A stretch of DNA of 51,913 bases from Lentisphaeria bacterium (GCA_018265615.1 JABLYX010000034.1:1-51913), one strand, 5' to 3'. Shown: positions 7,792 through 16,729, numbered from the stretch's first letter. The notes: generated by a model not told the origin, from the letters alone. A program made the numbers and translations.

Positions 7792-9741
7792 TCATTTTTC
7801 GGATTCCAACAGACGCCGCAGCTCTTCTCCATAAAGCTGAAGCCGGGCGGAATCCCCGGCGGCGCGACAGGCGTAGACAAGGTTGCCGAGATAATCGGGG
7901 TTCCGCGGCTCAAGCCGGTGCGCCTGCTCAAGAAGAGGAACCGCTTCGGCGGGACGGGTCGAGAGGATCGCGGCCGTCCCGGCTCCGTTCCATGCCGGAG
8001 CATGGAGAGGGTCGAGCCGCACGGCCTCCCGGAACATCCGCTCCGCCTCGCCGAGCCGCTGCTGCTTCTGCAGCAGAAGACCATAATTATAATACAGATC
8101 CGCCTTGTCCGGAAAAGCGGAAATCATCCGCCGGTAGATTTCCTCCGCCTCGGAAGCGCGGGACGGCTCCTGCGACAGCAGGTTCGCCAGGTTCATCCAC
8201 CCCTCCGCCCGCTCCGGCTCCGCCTGCGCCGCGCGCCGGAACCGCTCCTCCGCCTCTTTCGGCTTTCCGGTCCGCATCGCGATGCTGCCGAGCAGGTTCT
8301 CGAACCGTCCCGGCGCCTCCGCATGGAGCATCGCATATTCAAGCAGCGGCACCGCACGTTCGAAATCCCCCTTCCGGTATGCGGCCTCTCCGCAGAGCGA
8401 GGTCATTTCGTCAAGGCCGCGCAGCTCCGTCGAAAGCAGCAGGGAGACGCAGAGGAACGCCGCCGGAACGATCACGCGCCAGCGCCGCTCCAGCTCCGTC
8501 ACGCCGACGGCGGCAAAGAGCAGGACTGCCGGAATCATCGCGGTACGGTAGCGGCCGGAAGTGACCGTCAGCACCTGTGCGGCCCACATCACGAACAGCA
8601 GCAAATAGAAATACCGGTACTGCCCGGCCTTCCGCCTCCAGCAGAAAACGAGCCCGATCCACGCCAGTGCGAAAATCGGAAGCGTGAGCAGCGATCCATA
8701 AAAAATCACGGCGGTCTCGCGCACGATGGCGTCCGCATCCGCGCCGGAAATCAGCTCGCGCGGGCTCCACGCCATCGCCGCCTTCCGCCCGCCGAGCAGC
8801 AGCGCCCGGAACGGATGCTGCGTGAAAAATGAAAACGCGCGGCCCAACCAGACCCGGTCGACGGAGAGGTTGCGCTTTTCCGCCTCGCGGCCCGCCTCTG
8901 CGTGAAGCCGCTCCCACTCCGCGCCCGGACGCAGATAGCATCCGCCGGTCGCACCGGGGTTGTTGCCGAGCCAGAAGTTGAAGCTGCCGCCCGCCTGCAC
9001 GAAAATCGGCCTTCCGGCCCGAACGCTGTTGACGGCGGAAACCGGAATTACGCAAAGCGTGACCCCTGCAAGAAACAGCGCGGCGCAGCGCGGCCTTTTC
9101 CGCAGGAGAAGCCACAACACGACAGCTCCCCCGAACGCAAGCGTCATCGGGTGCGTGACCGCCGCGAGCCCGGCGCAGACGCCGGCGGCTCTGAAACAGA
9201 CTCCGCGCCGCCCCCGGCCCTCCGCCGCCTCTCCCGCGTACAGCAGCGACAACGCCCCCGCAAGCAGCGGCAGCAGGATCGACTCCGACACGAGTTGAGA
9301 CTGATGGAACAGCGGAACCGGGTAGAGCATCGCGATCGCAAGGAACGTCCATGCGACCTTTCCCGGGACGGCGGGGATCCGGCGAAGCAGCCGGAACAGC
9401 AACAGCCATCCGCCGAAATTCAGCAGGAGCTGCAGAACCCGGACCGCCGGGACGGCTCCCCCCGTGAGCGCCAGCAGTCCGGCCAGCACCCAACTGTAGA
9501 ACGGCGCATGGTGGTCGGCTCCCGGCGGAAAAAAATCGCCGTTCAGGATATCCCGGGCGCGCTCGTAATACTCCTGGACGTCCGGACCGACCGGCGTGTC
9601 GAACAGCAACGACTCCCGGAACTCCAGCAGATAGACGATCCGGAGCAGGAGCCCTGCCGTCAGCAGGATCCCGAACCATCCCCGGGCCGGAATCCGCCGC
9701 AGAAACTCCGCCGGACTAGCGGGGCGGGAAGTCGAACTCAT
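7792..9741 (-). CDS. GT39-like membrane glycosyltransferase with C-terminal TPR repeats
   Basis: A protein of 649 residues. Residues about 20-420 are rich in hydrophobic membrane spans and resemble the PMT/ArnT-like (GT39) superfamily. An acidic segment follows the first span (PVGPDVQEYYERARDILNG), as expected for the catalytic loop, and HHAPFYSWVLAGL is also typical. Such enzymes use polyprenyl-phosphate sugars on the periplasmic face. Residues about 450-649 are about five tetratricopeptide repeats, for example GWMNLANLL and AEERFRRAAQAEP, so the protein is a fusion of an integral membrane enzyme with a TPR scaffold. The start overlaps the end of the HPr gene by 26 bp. The acceptor cannot be told from sequence. 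Confidence 0.8.
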   Translation of the reverse strand: MSSTSRPASPAEFLRRIPARGWFGILLTAGLLLRIVYLLEFRESLLFDTPVGPDVQEYYERARDILNGDFFPPGADHHAPFYSWVLAGLLALTGGAVPAVRVLQLLLNFGGWLLLFRLLRRIPAVPGKVAWTFLAIAMLYPVPLFHQSQLVSESILLPLLAGALSLLYAGEAAEGRGRRGVCFRAAGVCAGLAAVTHPMTLAFGGAVVLWLLLRKRPRCAALFLAGVTLCVIPVSAVNSVRAGRPIFVQAGGSFNFWLGNNPGATGGCYLRPGAEWERLHAEAGREAEKRNLSVDRVWLGRAFSFFTQHPFRALLLGGRKAAMAWSPRELISGADADAIVRETAVIFYGSLLTLPIFALAWIGLVFCWRRKAGQYRYFYLLLFVMWAAQVLTVTSGRYRTAMIPAVLLFAAVGVTELERRWRVIVPAAFLCVSLLLSTELRGLDEMTSLCGEAAYRKGDFERAVPLLEYAMLHAEAPGRFENLLGSIAMRTGKPKEAEERFRRAAQAEPERAEGWMNLANLLSQEPSRASEAEEIYRRMISAFPDKADLYYNYGLLLQKQQRLGEAERMFREAVRLDPLHAPAWNGAGTAAILSTRPAEAVPLLEQAHRLEPRNPDYLGNLVYACRAAGDSARLQLYGEELRRLLESEK

Positions 9742-9997
9742 TTTCGAAGAGGTCGCCGATCCGCTGCGCAGCCTTTTCCTCGTCCGGACCCTCGACTTTC
9801 AGGATCGCCTTGCTTCCGACCGTGAGCCCGAGCGAAATCAGCGTCAGAATGCTGTTGAGCTCCGTCTCCTGCCCGTCACCGGTCTCCACATAAAAGGAGT
9901 GGTAAGGGAACTCTTTGTTGATCGCATTCAGGATCACACTCGAAGGGCGGCAATGGATGCCGGCCTTGTTCTTAACCGTGAAAACACGTTCTTTCAT
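9716..9997 (-). CDS. HPr family phosphocarrier protein
   Basis: A 93-residue protein starting at the ATG of MKERVF, which a GAGGGAGA Shine-Dalgarno sequence precedes; a longer upstream open frame is not supported. His15 lies in the canonical AGIHCRPSS context of HPr, where enzyme I phosphorylates it. The segment LNSILTLISLG contains Ser49, aligned with the regulatory serine (Ser46) of classical HPr. HPr relays phosphate from PEP to sugar permeases, or acts as a regulatory signal. No enzyme I, HPr kinase or EII gene is visible here, so its role may be regulatory. The C-terminus extends about five residues past the usual end (FDFPPR) and overlaps the next gene. Confidence 0.9.
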   Translation of the reverse strand: MKERVFTVKNKAGIHCRPSSVILNAINKEFPYHSFYVETGDGQETELNSILTLISLGLTVGSKAILKVEGPDEEKAAQRIGDLFENEFDFPPR

Positions 9998-10097
9998 CGC
10001 CGACGTCTCCCTCTGCTGTTCATGACTGTCAATGCCTGCCAACTCAAAATAACGCATTCCCGCACGGAATGCAAATGAAATTCCGAAAAAAAGTCCG

Positions 10098-11843
10098 TCA
10101 CTCCAGCCCTTCGAACTGCATATTGTAGTACTTTGCATAAAGGCCGTCGAGTTTCAGCAGCTCGGCATGGCTGCCGCGTTCGCGGATCCCGTCCGGCGTG
10201 ATCACGATGATCTCGTCGGCGTTGCGGATCGTGCTGAGCCGGTGGGCGATCACGATCGTCGTGCGGCCGCGCGTGAGCTCCTCGAGCGAAGCCTGGATGA
10301 AGCGTTCGCTCTCGTTGTCGAGCGCGCTGGTCGCTTCATCGAGAATCAGGATCTTCGGGTCCTTCAGGAAGACGCGCGCAATTGCGATTCGCTGCTTCTG
10401 CCCGCCCGAAAGCCGGATGCCGCGTTCACCGGTGAACGTATCGTACCCTTCGGGCAGCGTCATGATGAAGTCGTGGATATTCGCGCGCTTCGCGGCGGCG
10501 ACGATCTCTCCGTCGGTCGCGCCGGGCTTGCCGTAGCCGATGTTTTCGCGGATGTTCCCGGAAAAGAGATAGACATCCTGCTGGACGATTCCGATCGTGC
10601 TGCGGAGCGACTGCTGCGTCACATGGCGCACGTCCGCCCCATCGATCTTCACGGCTCCGCCGGTCACGTCATAGAAACGCGGCAGCAGCGAGCAGAGCGT
10701 GCTCTTCCCGCCGCCGGAGGGGCCGACGAGCGCGACCGTCCTGCCGGGCGAAATGTCGATATTGATATCCGAAAGCACTTCGGCCTCGCTGCCGTAACGG
10801 AAGCTCACGTGGTCATATTCGATGTGCCCCTTCACATCCGGGAGCGGCTTCGCGTCGGGCGCATCGACGATCTCCGGGCGGGTCAGGATCACCTCCATGA
10901 AGCGCTTGAAGCCGGAATAGCCGCGCTGGAACTGCTCCGTGAAGTTGATGAGCACCTCGATCGGATTCAGGAAGATGCCGATGTACAGCGCGTAGATTGC
11001 GAGCGCCATCGCGTCGAGCCTGCCCTTCGCGATGAAGTATCCGCCCGAAACCAGGACAAGCGTGTAGAGCAGCCCCTGAAAGAAGCTGTTGCCGGCGTGG
11101 AAGCTGCCCATGATCTTGTAGCTGTCGGTCTTGGAGTCGAGGAAGCGGCGGTTGCATTCGTCGAACTTTCCGCACTCGACCTCCTCGTTCGCGAAAGATT
11201 TCACGACCCGGATGCCGGAGAGAGAATCCTGCACACGTGCATTCACGGCCGCGATCTTGCGCCGGTTGTCCATGAAGATCCGGTGCATGCGGCGGTTCTT
11301 GCAGAGGCTGAAAACGACCATGACCAGCGTGACGCCGAGCAGCAGCAGCGTCATCGGCACGTTCATGAACATCAGGATCGTGAATGCGCCGATGATCTTC
11401 AGGGACGAGATCACGATATTCTCCGGCCCGTGGTGCGCGAGCTCGGAGATATCGAAGAGGTCGCTCACGAGCTTCGACATCATCTCCCCGGTGTTGTTCC
11501 GGTCGTAGTAAGTGAAGGAGAGCCGCTGGTAGTGGTTGAAGAGGTCCTGCCGCATGTCGCTCTCCATGCGCGCTCCCATGATATGCCCCCAGCTCGTGAT
11601 GAAATACTGGCAGCCGTAGCGGACGACGTACATCGCAAGCAGCCCCGCGCCGATATACCCCAGCGCCCCGAAAATCGCCTCGGGCTCCTCCAGGAACAGC
11701 CCTTTGGTCAGCGAGTTCAGGATCTGCGGGAACGCAAGGTCGATCGCGCACACCGCCAGCGCGCAGACCATGTCGAAGTAAAACAGCCCGCGGTAGGGAC
11801 GGTAATAGCGGATGAATTTCCGGAATGCCTGCATGAATGTCAT
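10098..11843 (-). CDS. MsbA-like ABC exporter (fused permease-ATPase)
   Basis: A 581-residue half-transporter with membrane segments in residues about 15-310 and the ATPase domain in about 330-580. Walker A is GPSGGGKST, the signature is LSGGQKQRIAIAR, Walker B is ILILDEATSALD and the switch histidine is in IVIAHRLST. It should work as a dimer in the inner membrane, exporting a lipid or other hydrophobic substrate; lipid A flipping is one possibility but is not shown. The start was set at 11843 because a GAGGA Shine-Dalgarno sequence lies eight bases upstream; the in-frame ATGs further upstream lack one. HPr follows 100 bp downstream on the same strand. Confidence 0.9.
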   Translation of the reverse strand: MTFMQAFRKFIRYYRPYRGLFYFDMVCALAVCAIDLAFPQILNSLTKGLFLEEPEAIFGALGYIGAGLLAMYVVRYGCQYFITSWGHIMGARMESDMRQDLFNHYQRLSFTYYDRNNTGEMMSKLVSDLFDISELAHHGPENIVISSLKIIGAFTILMFMNVPMTLLLLGVTLVMVVFSLCKNRRMHRIFMDNRRKIAAVNARVQDSLSGIRVVKSFANEEVECGKFDECNRRFLDSKTDSYKIMGSFHAGNSFFQGLLYTLVLVSGGYFIAKGRLDAMALAIYALYIGIFLNPIEVLINFTEQFQRGYSGFKRFMEVILTRPEIVDAPDAKPLPDVKGHIEYDHVSFRYGSEAEVLSDINIDISPGRTVALVGPSGGGKSTLCSLLPRFYDVTGGAVKIDGADVRHVTQQSLRSTIGIVQQDVYLFSGNIRENIGYGKPGATDGEIVAAAKRANIHDFIMTLPEGYDTFTGERGIRLSGGQKQRIAIARVFLKDPKILILDEATSALDNESERFIQASLEELTRGRTTIVIAHRLSTIRNADEIIVITPDGIRERGSHAELLKLDGLYAKYYNMQFEGLE

Positions 11844-11912
11844 CGTCAAAATCCTCATTGCGTAGTATATTATGTAATATACCGCCTCCCGCGGGAATTC
11901 GCAATGCGGCAT

Positions 11913-11941
11913 GTTCACAAAAAATCGCAATTTTTGTGAAC
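11913..11941. promoter_or_regulatory. 29-bp dyad between the ABC exporter and rpmA
   Basis: GTTCACAAAAA and TTTTTGTGAAC are perfect 11-bp arms around a 7-base centre. The dyad lies in the divergent gap, 70 bp upstream of the exporter start and immediately before the putative rpmA -35 element. It is either an operator for one or both genes or an AT-rich transcription block. Confidence 0.55.
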
Positions 11942-11946
11942 AATGG

Positions 11947-11974
11947 TTGCATTTCCCGAAAATTGTGGTATTTT
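11947..11974 (+). promoter_or_regulatory. Putative promoter of rpmA
   Basis: TTGCAT and TATTTT are separated by 16 bp. The start of transcription would be about 50 bases before the rpmA ATG. The match to consensus is moderate. Confidence 0.4.
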
Positions 11975-12030
11975 AGATGTTCGACACTTGATGATTTTTT
12001 AAAACTTAACATAAAACAGGAATTGACAAA

Positions 12031-12285
12031 ATGGCACATAAAAAAGGTCAGTCCAGCAGCCGCAACGGCCGCGACAGCAATCCGAAGTATCTGGGTATCA
12101 AAGCGTTCGGCGGCGAGTGCGTCTCCGCCGGCTCGATCATCGTCCGTCAGCGCGGAACCCGCTTCCACGCGGGCAACAACGTCGGCGTCGGCCGTGATTT
12201 CACGCTCTTCGCGCTCTGCGACGGCACCGTCGAATTCCGCAAGACGCAGCGCAAGGTCAGCATCGTTCCGGTTTCCGCCGAGTAA
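12031..12285 (+). CDS. rpmA: 50S ribosomal protein L27
   Basis: A protein of 84 residues, normal for L27. The N-terminus MAHKKGQSSSRNGRDS and the core IIVRQRGTRFHAGNNVGVGRDFTLFAL are the L27 signature; the N-terminal tail reaches towards the peptidyl-transferase centre in known ribosomes. It lacks the N-terminal extension that is cleaved in Firmicutes. AGGA lies eight bases before the ATG. rplU (L21), which normally sits immediately upstream, is missing; the neighbour is a divergent ABC exporter. A terminator separates this gene from obgE. Confidence 0.97.
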   Translation: MAHKKGQSSSRNGRDSNPKYLGIKAFGGECVSAGSIIVRQRGTRFHAGNNVGVGRDFTLFALCDGTVEFRKTQRKVSIVPVSAE

Positions 12286-12320
12286 TCGGCCGTACCGAAC
12301 ACAGCTGAAACCAGATCAGG

Positions 12321-12354
12321 AAGCCCCGGAGAATCGTTCTCTTCGGGGCTTTTT
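12321..12354 (+). terminator. Terminator between rpmA and obgE
   Basis: AGCCCCGGAGA pairs with TCTTCGGGGCT (11 bp, one G-T pair) and is followed by TTTTT. It would end or attenuate transcription from rpmA before obgE, so obgE depends on readthrough or on a promoter inside the gap. Confidence 0.8.
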
Positions 12355-12380
12355 CGTCAAACAGGGAACAGGAGTCTGAT

Positions 12381-13397
12381 ATGTTTGTAGATAAAGCCAC
12401 CATTACGGTGAAGGGGGGCGACGGCGGCAACGGCTGCTGCAGCTTCCACCGTGAGAAATTCATCCCGCGCGGCGGCCCGGACGGCGGCGACGGCGGCCCC
12501 GGCGGCAACGTCATCCTCGAGGCGACCAACAGCGAACAGAGCCTGCAGGCGCTCGTTTACAACCGCCACTATCAGGCCCAGAGCGGCCCCGGCGGAAAAG
12601 GTTCCAACATGCACGGCCGCAAGGCGCCGGACATCACGCTCAAGGTCCCCGTCGGAACCGTCGTGACCGACCGCGCGACCGGAGAACTCATCGCGGACAT
12701 GAACGAGGCCGGCAAGCAGATTATCGTGGCAAAGGGCGGGCGCGGCGGGCGCGGCAATCCGCGTTTCGCGACCCAGACCAACCGTGCGCCCCGCGAATGC
12801 GAACCCGGCGAACCCGGCGAGGAACGCGAAATCGTCCTTGAGCTCAAGACCATCGCGGACGTCGGCCTGGTCGGCTACCCGAACGCCGGCAAGTCCACAC
12901 TGCTGCGTGCGGTGTCGGCTGCGCGCCCCAAGGTGGCCCCTTACCCGTTCACGACCCTGCATCCGGTCGTCGGCGTCATCGAATACCCGGACTTCACCAG
13001 GATCACCATGGCCGACATTCCGGGGCTGATCGAAGGGGCGCACGACAACGTCGGGCTCGGACACGCTTTCCTGAAGCACATCGAGCGCACCACACTGCTC
13101 GCGTACGTGCTGGATATGGGCGGCGTTGACGGGCGCACTCCGTGGGAGGACCTCGCCCATCTGCGCGAAGAGCTGGAGCTCTACATGCCGGGCCTCTCAA
13201 AGCGGGCGACCATCGTCGTCGCGAACAAAATGGATCTGCCCGGCGCGGCGGAAAACCTCGAACTGCTCCGTGCCGAGCTCGCGCACGAGCTTCTCGAGAT
13301 CATCCCCATCAGCGCCGGAACCGATGAACTCGGCAACCTGAAAGAGGTTATCCGGCAGGCCGTCGAAGCCCGCCGTAAATCCCCGTTTGATTTCTAA
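12381..13397 (+). CDS. obgE: Obg family GTPase
   Basis: A protein of 338 residues. The N-terminal Obg fold (about 1-158) has the glycine-rich strands GGDGGNGCCSFHREKF and GGPDGGDGGPGGN. The G domain (about 160-330) has G1 GYPNAGKST, G3 DIPGLIEGA, G4 NKMD and a G5-like ISA. Obg binds the 50S subunit and couples GTP state to ribosome maturation and growth. It lacks the extra C-terminal OCT domain of some Gram-positive Obg proteins. AGGAG precedes the ATG. The stop codon overlaps the stop of the convergent isomerase gene by four bases, leaving no room for a terminator. Confidence 0.97.
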   Translation: MFVDKATITVKGGDGGNGCCSFHREKFIPRGGPDGGDGGPGGNVILEATNSEQSLQALVYNRHYQAQSGPGGKGSNMHGRKAPDITLKVPVGTVVTDRATGELIADMNEAGKQIIVAKGGRGGRGNPRFATQTNRAPRECEPGEPGEEREIVLELKTIADVGLVGYPNAGKSTLLRAVSAARPKVAPYPFTTLHPVVGVIEYPDFTRITMADIPGLIEGAHDNVGLGHAFLKHIERTTLLAYVLDMGGVDGRTPWEDLAHLREELELYMPGLSKRATIVVANKMDLPGAAENLELLRAELAHELLEIIPISAGTDELGNLKEVIRQAVEARRKSPFDF

Positions 13398-14281
13398 AGA
13401 GCCGGAGCCGGGGCCGTGAGACGGGTAAACCGGTCGACGGCCCGGCGCGGCACAATCCGGTACGCGGCCATGTTCGCCTCGTTCTGGAAGGAGCGGAGCC
13501 GGGGGGCGTGCGAAAGACGCCCGAACAGCTTCGGCCAATCGATCGTGCCGTCTCCGGCAAGCAGGTGTTCGTCATTGAAGCCGCGGTTGTCGTGCAGATG
13601 GCAGGTCACGACGTGCGGCAGAAGCAAAGCGAGGGTGTCCGTCTGGAAACGGACGCCCTCCTTCCAACGCATCTGAATCCAGTCGATCATCATCTCCGAC
13701 CGTTTGCCGGGAGCGGCGTCCATGAGGTTCGCATGGCCGGCGTCGAAGCAGACACCGAGCGCCGGGCAGGCGAATTCAGTGAGATAATTCAGGAGCTCTC
13801 CGGGGGCGTCGGTCGGGAAAAGCGTATTCTCGACCGCAAGGATAATACCGTGCTTCTCCGCTTCCGGCAGGAGCTCCGCGAGCGACCTGCGGGTGTGTTC
13901 GCGCAGTTCGGGAAGCGGGCGGCCGCTGTCGTTGGTTCCGACATGCATGGTGACGCTTTCGATTCCGAACGAGGCGCAGAGTTCAAAGACGTGTTTCTGC
14001 CCGGCCAGCAGCGCGGCGCGGCGGGACGGATCGGGGCAGTTCAGATCCCACCGTTCACCGTAGGGAGCATGGGCGTTCAGGAAGCGGACGCCGCTCCGGT
14101 GCGAGGCCCGGCGCAATGCGTCCTGCCGCTCCGGCTCCGACAGCAGCGGTTCGAGCTCCCGGGGCGTGAGGGAGAGGGCCTCGACCCCCTCCGAGGCGCA
14201 GCCGTCGAAAAATGCGTCGAGAGCGGCGGTCTCGACCTCCCTGGTCTGCAGGAAATGCGATACGGGAATCTTGCGGTCCAT
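13394..14281 (-). CDS. Sugar phosphate isomerase/epimerase (TIM barrel)
   Basis: A protein of 295 residues of the xylose-isomerase-like/AP-endonuclease-2 TIM barrel family. Likely metal-ligand segments are AVENTLF (Glu), CFDAGHANL (Asp, His) and CHLHDNRGFNDEH (His, Asp). The substrate is not predictable. The start at 14281 lies seven bases after the stop of the glycosidase gene, with GGAG upstream, so it is the last gene of the pseudopilin-GH13-lipoprotein-GH5 operon. It most likely converts a sugar released by those enzymes. The true start was chosen from MDRKIPVSHF because the longer upstream frame overlaps the glycosidase. Confidence 0.85.
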   Translation of the reverse strand: MDRKIPVSHFLQTREVETAALDAFFDGCASEGVEALSLTPRELEPLLSEPERQDALRRASHRSGVRFLNAHAPYGERWDLNCPDPSRRAALLAGQKHVFELCASFGIESVTMHVGTNDSGRPLPELREHTRRSLAELLPEAEKHGIILAVENTLFPTDAPGELLNYLTEFACPALGVCFDAGHANLMDAAPGKRSEMMIDWIQMRWKEGVRFQTDTLALLLPHVVTCHLHDNRGFNDEHLLAGDGTIDWPKLFGRLSHAPRLRSFQNEANMAAYRIVPRRAVDRFTRLTAPAPAL

Positions 14282-14288
14282 CCTGTTT

Positions 14289-15815
14289 TCACTCCGTTTT
14301 ATTGCGTTTGAATGCTTCGAGCAGCACACGTTTGCGGTCGGTATCGGCGGCGGGGCGGATATCCGTCCGGTCGGTGCCGGCCTTCTCCACATCCCAGACG
14401 GCAGATTCGCGAAACGCGTGGTAGGTCCAGTCCCAGCCGTACTCCTCGAAAATTGCGATGAGGTCGCGCAGATACTCCGCCGCTCCCGGCGCCCAGACGG
14501 CGGCGGAGAATTCCCCCACATAGATGCGCGCGCCGTACTTCTGCTGGAAGTCGCGCACGGGCTGGAGGTCGCGACGCAGCTCCTCTCTGTCATAGCGGGT
14601 TCCGCCGATCACTCCGGGATAGGCGATCGGCTTTTCTCCGGGCCGGAGCCTGCCGTCCCGGACCTTGACCCGCTGGTGCGTGTAAGCGCCGGGCTTGTAC
14701 ATGTGAACCTGATAGATGATGTTCTTCAGCCTGAGCGGCGCGAGATAGCGGAACGTCTCCGGCGCGTCCGACATGTTCGACTCAAGGAAAATGGGCCGTT
14801 CCGGGTCGATCGCGCGGACCGCTTCGGCCGCCTGACGCTGGAGACTCCAGTAATCGTACGGCGCCCGGCGGATCTGGACGGGCTCGTTGACGAGATCGTA
14901 GCCCCAGACGGCCGGATTGTCCCGGAACCGGGTCGCGATCTTCTTCCAGACGGCGATGAAGTGGTCCGCGAACAGCTTCTCGTGGAACATCGCCATCTCG
15001 CGGTTTTCGTAACGCCCTCCGGGGAGCGTGTGCAGGTCGATCACGAAGCGCAGACCGTACTTCTCATGGCCGAGTTTGAACATCTCTTCATAATGGTCGA
15101 GCATGCCGTCGAGCCAGCGGTCATAGTCCCCGAGGTCGCGTTCGGCGTTCGCTTTGTGCCAGTTGCGGATCATCTGGGCGCGGACGAGGTTCACATTCCA
15201 CTCCCTGAGGGTGGCGAAATCCTCCTCCCTGAAGCGCACCGGCGACATCACGCCGCGCAGCTGCGGGGTGGACCGCACGGCATCGGAATAGTCGGCCGTG
15301 TACGTCTCGTCCGGTGTGGAGAAGAGCTTCGTGACGCGCAGGGAATCGAGGTCGAACTCCACTTCGCCGGAGCTCTCCTGCAGCCCGAGCTTCAGCTGCG
15401 ATTTCCCGCCGGGGACACCGACCGTCGCACAGAAGGAGATCGTCCGCCAGTCGAAGGTCCCGGAGAGGCTGAGAACGTTGTTCCAGTACTCCCGGCCATC
15501 GGCGTCGGTGAAGTTCAGCATGAATTTCACGCCGTTGTAGTAGTTCCGCGGCTCCGACACCTCTTTCGCGCGGGCGCGGATCGAGAATTCGGCCATGCAG
15601 CCGGCATAAGGGGTGAGATCGAATTCGGCGGAGGCGCAGTTCATCTCCGCCTTGTCTTCCGGGCGGACGGTGACGCGCAGATACTGCTTTCCGTCCCGGG
15701 TTTCGAGCCCGGCCCCCCGGCAGAGCTTCCACTGCGGTTTCAGGGGCCCGGCGGAGACCGCAACTGCGAAGAGCAGAAGCGTAAGCCGCAAAAGAAATTT
15801 TCCGTATATTGTCAT
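14289..15815 (-). CDS. Secreted GH5-like glycoside hydrolase
   Basis: A protein of 508 residues with a Sec signal peptide (residues 1 to about 22, ending VAVSAG). Residues about 25-170 look like a beta-sandwich carbohydrate-binding or accessory domain. Residues about 185-500 form a clan A TIM barrel: DLVNEP holds the likely acid/base Glu near residue 309 and YVGEFSA the nucleophile Glu near 435. WDWTYHAFRE near the end is the usual aromatic strand-8 region. The family is GH5 or a close relative and the substrate is unknown. An AGGAGG Shine-Dalgarno sequence stands six bases before the ATG. It lies 23 bp after the lipoprotein gene and 7 bp before the isomerase gene. Confidence 0.85.
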   Translation of the reverse strand: MTIYGKFLLRLTLLLFAVAVSAGPLKPQWKLCRGAGLETRDGKQYLRVTVRPEDKAEMNCASAEFDLTPYAGCMAEFSIRARAKEVSEPRNYYNGVKFMLNFTDADGREYWNNVLSLSGTFDWRTISFCATVGVPGGKSQLKLGLQESSGEVEFDLDSLRVTKLFSTPDETYTADYSDAVRSTPQLRGVMSPVRFREEDFATLREWNVNLVRAQMIRNWHKANAERDLGDYDRWLDGMLDHYEEMFKLGHEKYGLRFVIDLHTLPGGRYENREMAMFHEKLFADHFIAVWKKIATRFRDNPAVWGYDLVNEPVQIRRAPYDYWSLQRQAAEAVRAIDPERPIFLESNMSDAPETFRYLAPLRLKNIIYQVHMYKPGAYTHQRVKVRDGRLRPGEKPIAYPGVIGGTRYDREELRRDLQPVRDFQQKYGARIYVGEFSAAVWAPGAAEYLRDLIAIFEEYGWDWTYHAFRESAVWDVEKAGTDRTDIRPAADTDRKRVLLEAFKRNKTE

Positions 15816-15838
15816 GATATCCTCCTATGATGAGTTTC

Positions 15839-16729
15839 TTATCGAATCCGGCCGGAACCGACCTCCAGGCGCCAGGTCCACTCCCGCCGTTCCCCGGGGG
15901 CGATGTTCACCGCGATGAACGGCTCCACGGAAAAGCAGTTTTTCCCGTTGTGCCAGAGACGGCCGGCAGAGAGCGGCCTGTCGGCGGCAACGGTCACGGC
16001 ACACTCCCTGTCGGTCCGGAAAACGGCACGGAGCAGCCGGGCGCCGTCGGAAGCTTCATACTTCTCCTCCACGGACTCCGGCATGTCGAACACGCGCCCG
16101 GAGGCGCCGCCGGGCAGCCGGAAACGGCAGCTCTCCCGCTCCCTGACGCGGAAGAACGGGTGAAGGTAGGCGGCTCCGGCGAACCGCCGCACTCCGGTGT
16201 TCCACAGCTCCTGCTTCATGACGATTTCCGGCGAGCCCCCGGTCACGGTCACCGTCACAGTCAGCTCGTAGGCGTAGCCGGAATGGCGGCCGGAGCTCTG
16301 GCGGGCCGTCATCACGGCCCTCCCCCGTGTCCGTTCGAACTCCACGCTCCACGGAAAAAGCTCGACCGGGCTCGCACGGAAGCGGTTGACCGGGTTCGGC
16401 TCGATCACGCCGACGCCGATCTTCAGCTGCCGCCCCGGAGCGAGTTCCAGTTCCGGCACGATCTCCTGCGTGCAGCCGAAAGCGGGATGATGCCCGTACA
16501 GCGTCCGGGTGTGGAACACGCTTTCACCGCTGCCCGCCGGCCACAGGCCGGTGATCCAGCCGGGCCGCAGAAAACGGCAGCCGAATGCGCCATCCGGGTC
16601 CGGCGCGGCGGGATCGTTCAGCTCCAGCTCGAAACAGCCGTTGTCGACCGTGAAGCTCCGGGGCGCGACCGTGCAGCCCGCCAGAAGCCCCGCAGCCATT
16701 ATCCCGAAAGCGAGGATCCGCAGCTTCAT
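15839..16729 (-). CDS. Lipoprotein with aldose-1-epimerase-like fold
   Basis: A protein of 296 residues with a lipoprotein signal: MKLRILAFGIMAAGLLAGC, with the lipobox LAGC giving Cys19 as the lipidated residue. The mature part resembles the galactose mutarotase-like beta-sandwich: YGHHPAFG and YLHPFFRV supply histidines, and FSVEPFIAVNI near the C-terminus resembles the catalytic-glutamate strand of aldose epimerases. It may interconvert anomers of oligosaccharides in the periplasm or simply bind them. Its ATG overlaps the stop of the GH13-like gene (ATGA), so translation is coupled. Confidence 0.75.
   Translation of the reverse strand: MKLRILAFGIMAAGLLAGCTVAPRSFTVDNGCFELELNDPAAPDPDGAFGCRFLRPGWITGLWPAGSGESVFHTRTLYGHHPAFGCTQEIVPELELAPGRQLKIGVGVIEPNPVNRFRASPVELFPWSVEFERTRGRAVMTARQSSGRHSGYAYELTVTVTVTGGSPEIVMKQELWNTGVRRFAGAAYLHPFFRVRERESCRFRLPGGASGRVFDMPESVEEKYEASDGARLLRAVFRTDRECAVTVAADRPLSAGRLWHNGKNCFSVEPFIAVNIAPGERREWTWRLEVGSGRIR

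Noticed and set aside
9998..10138. A longer N-terminus for HPr starting at 10138.
   Set aside because: It would overlap the exporter gene and displace the canonical His15; the ATG at 9997 has a Shine-Dalgarno sequence and gives the normal HPr length.
10167..11939. A 590-codon plus-strand frame opposite the ABC exporter.
   Set aside because: All ABC motifs lie on the minus strand; the antisense frame has no motif or start signal.
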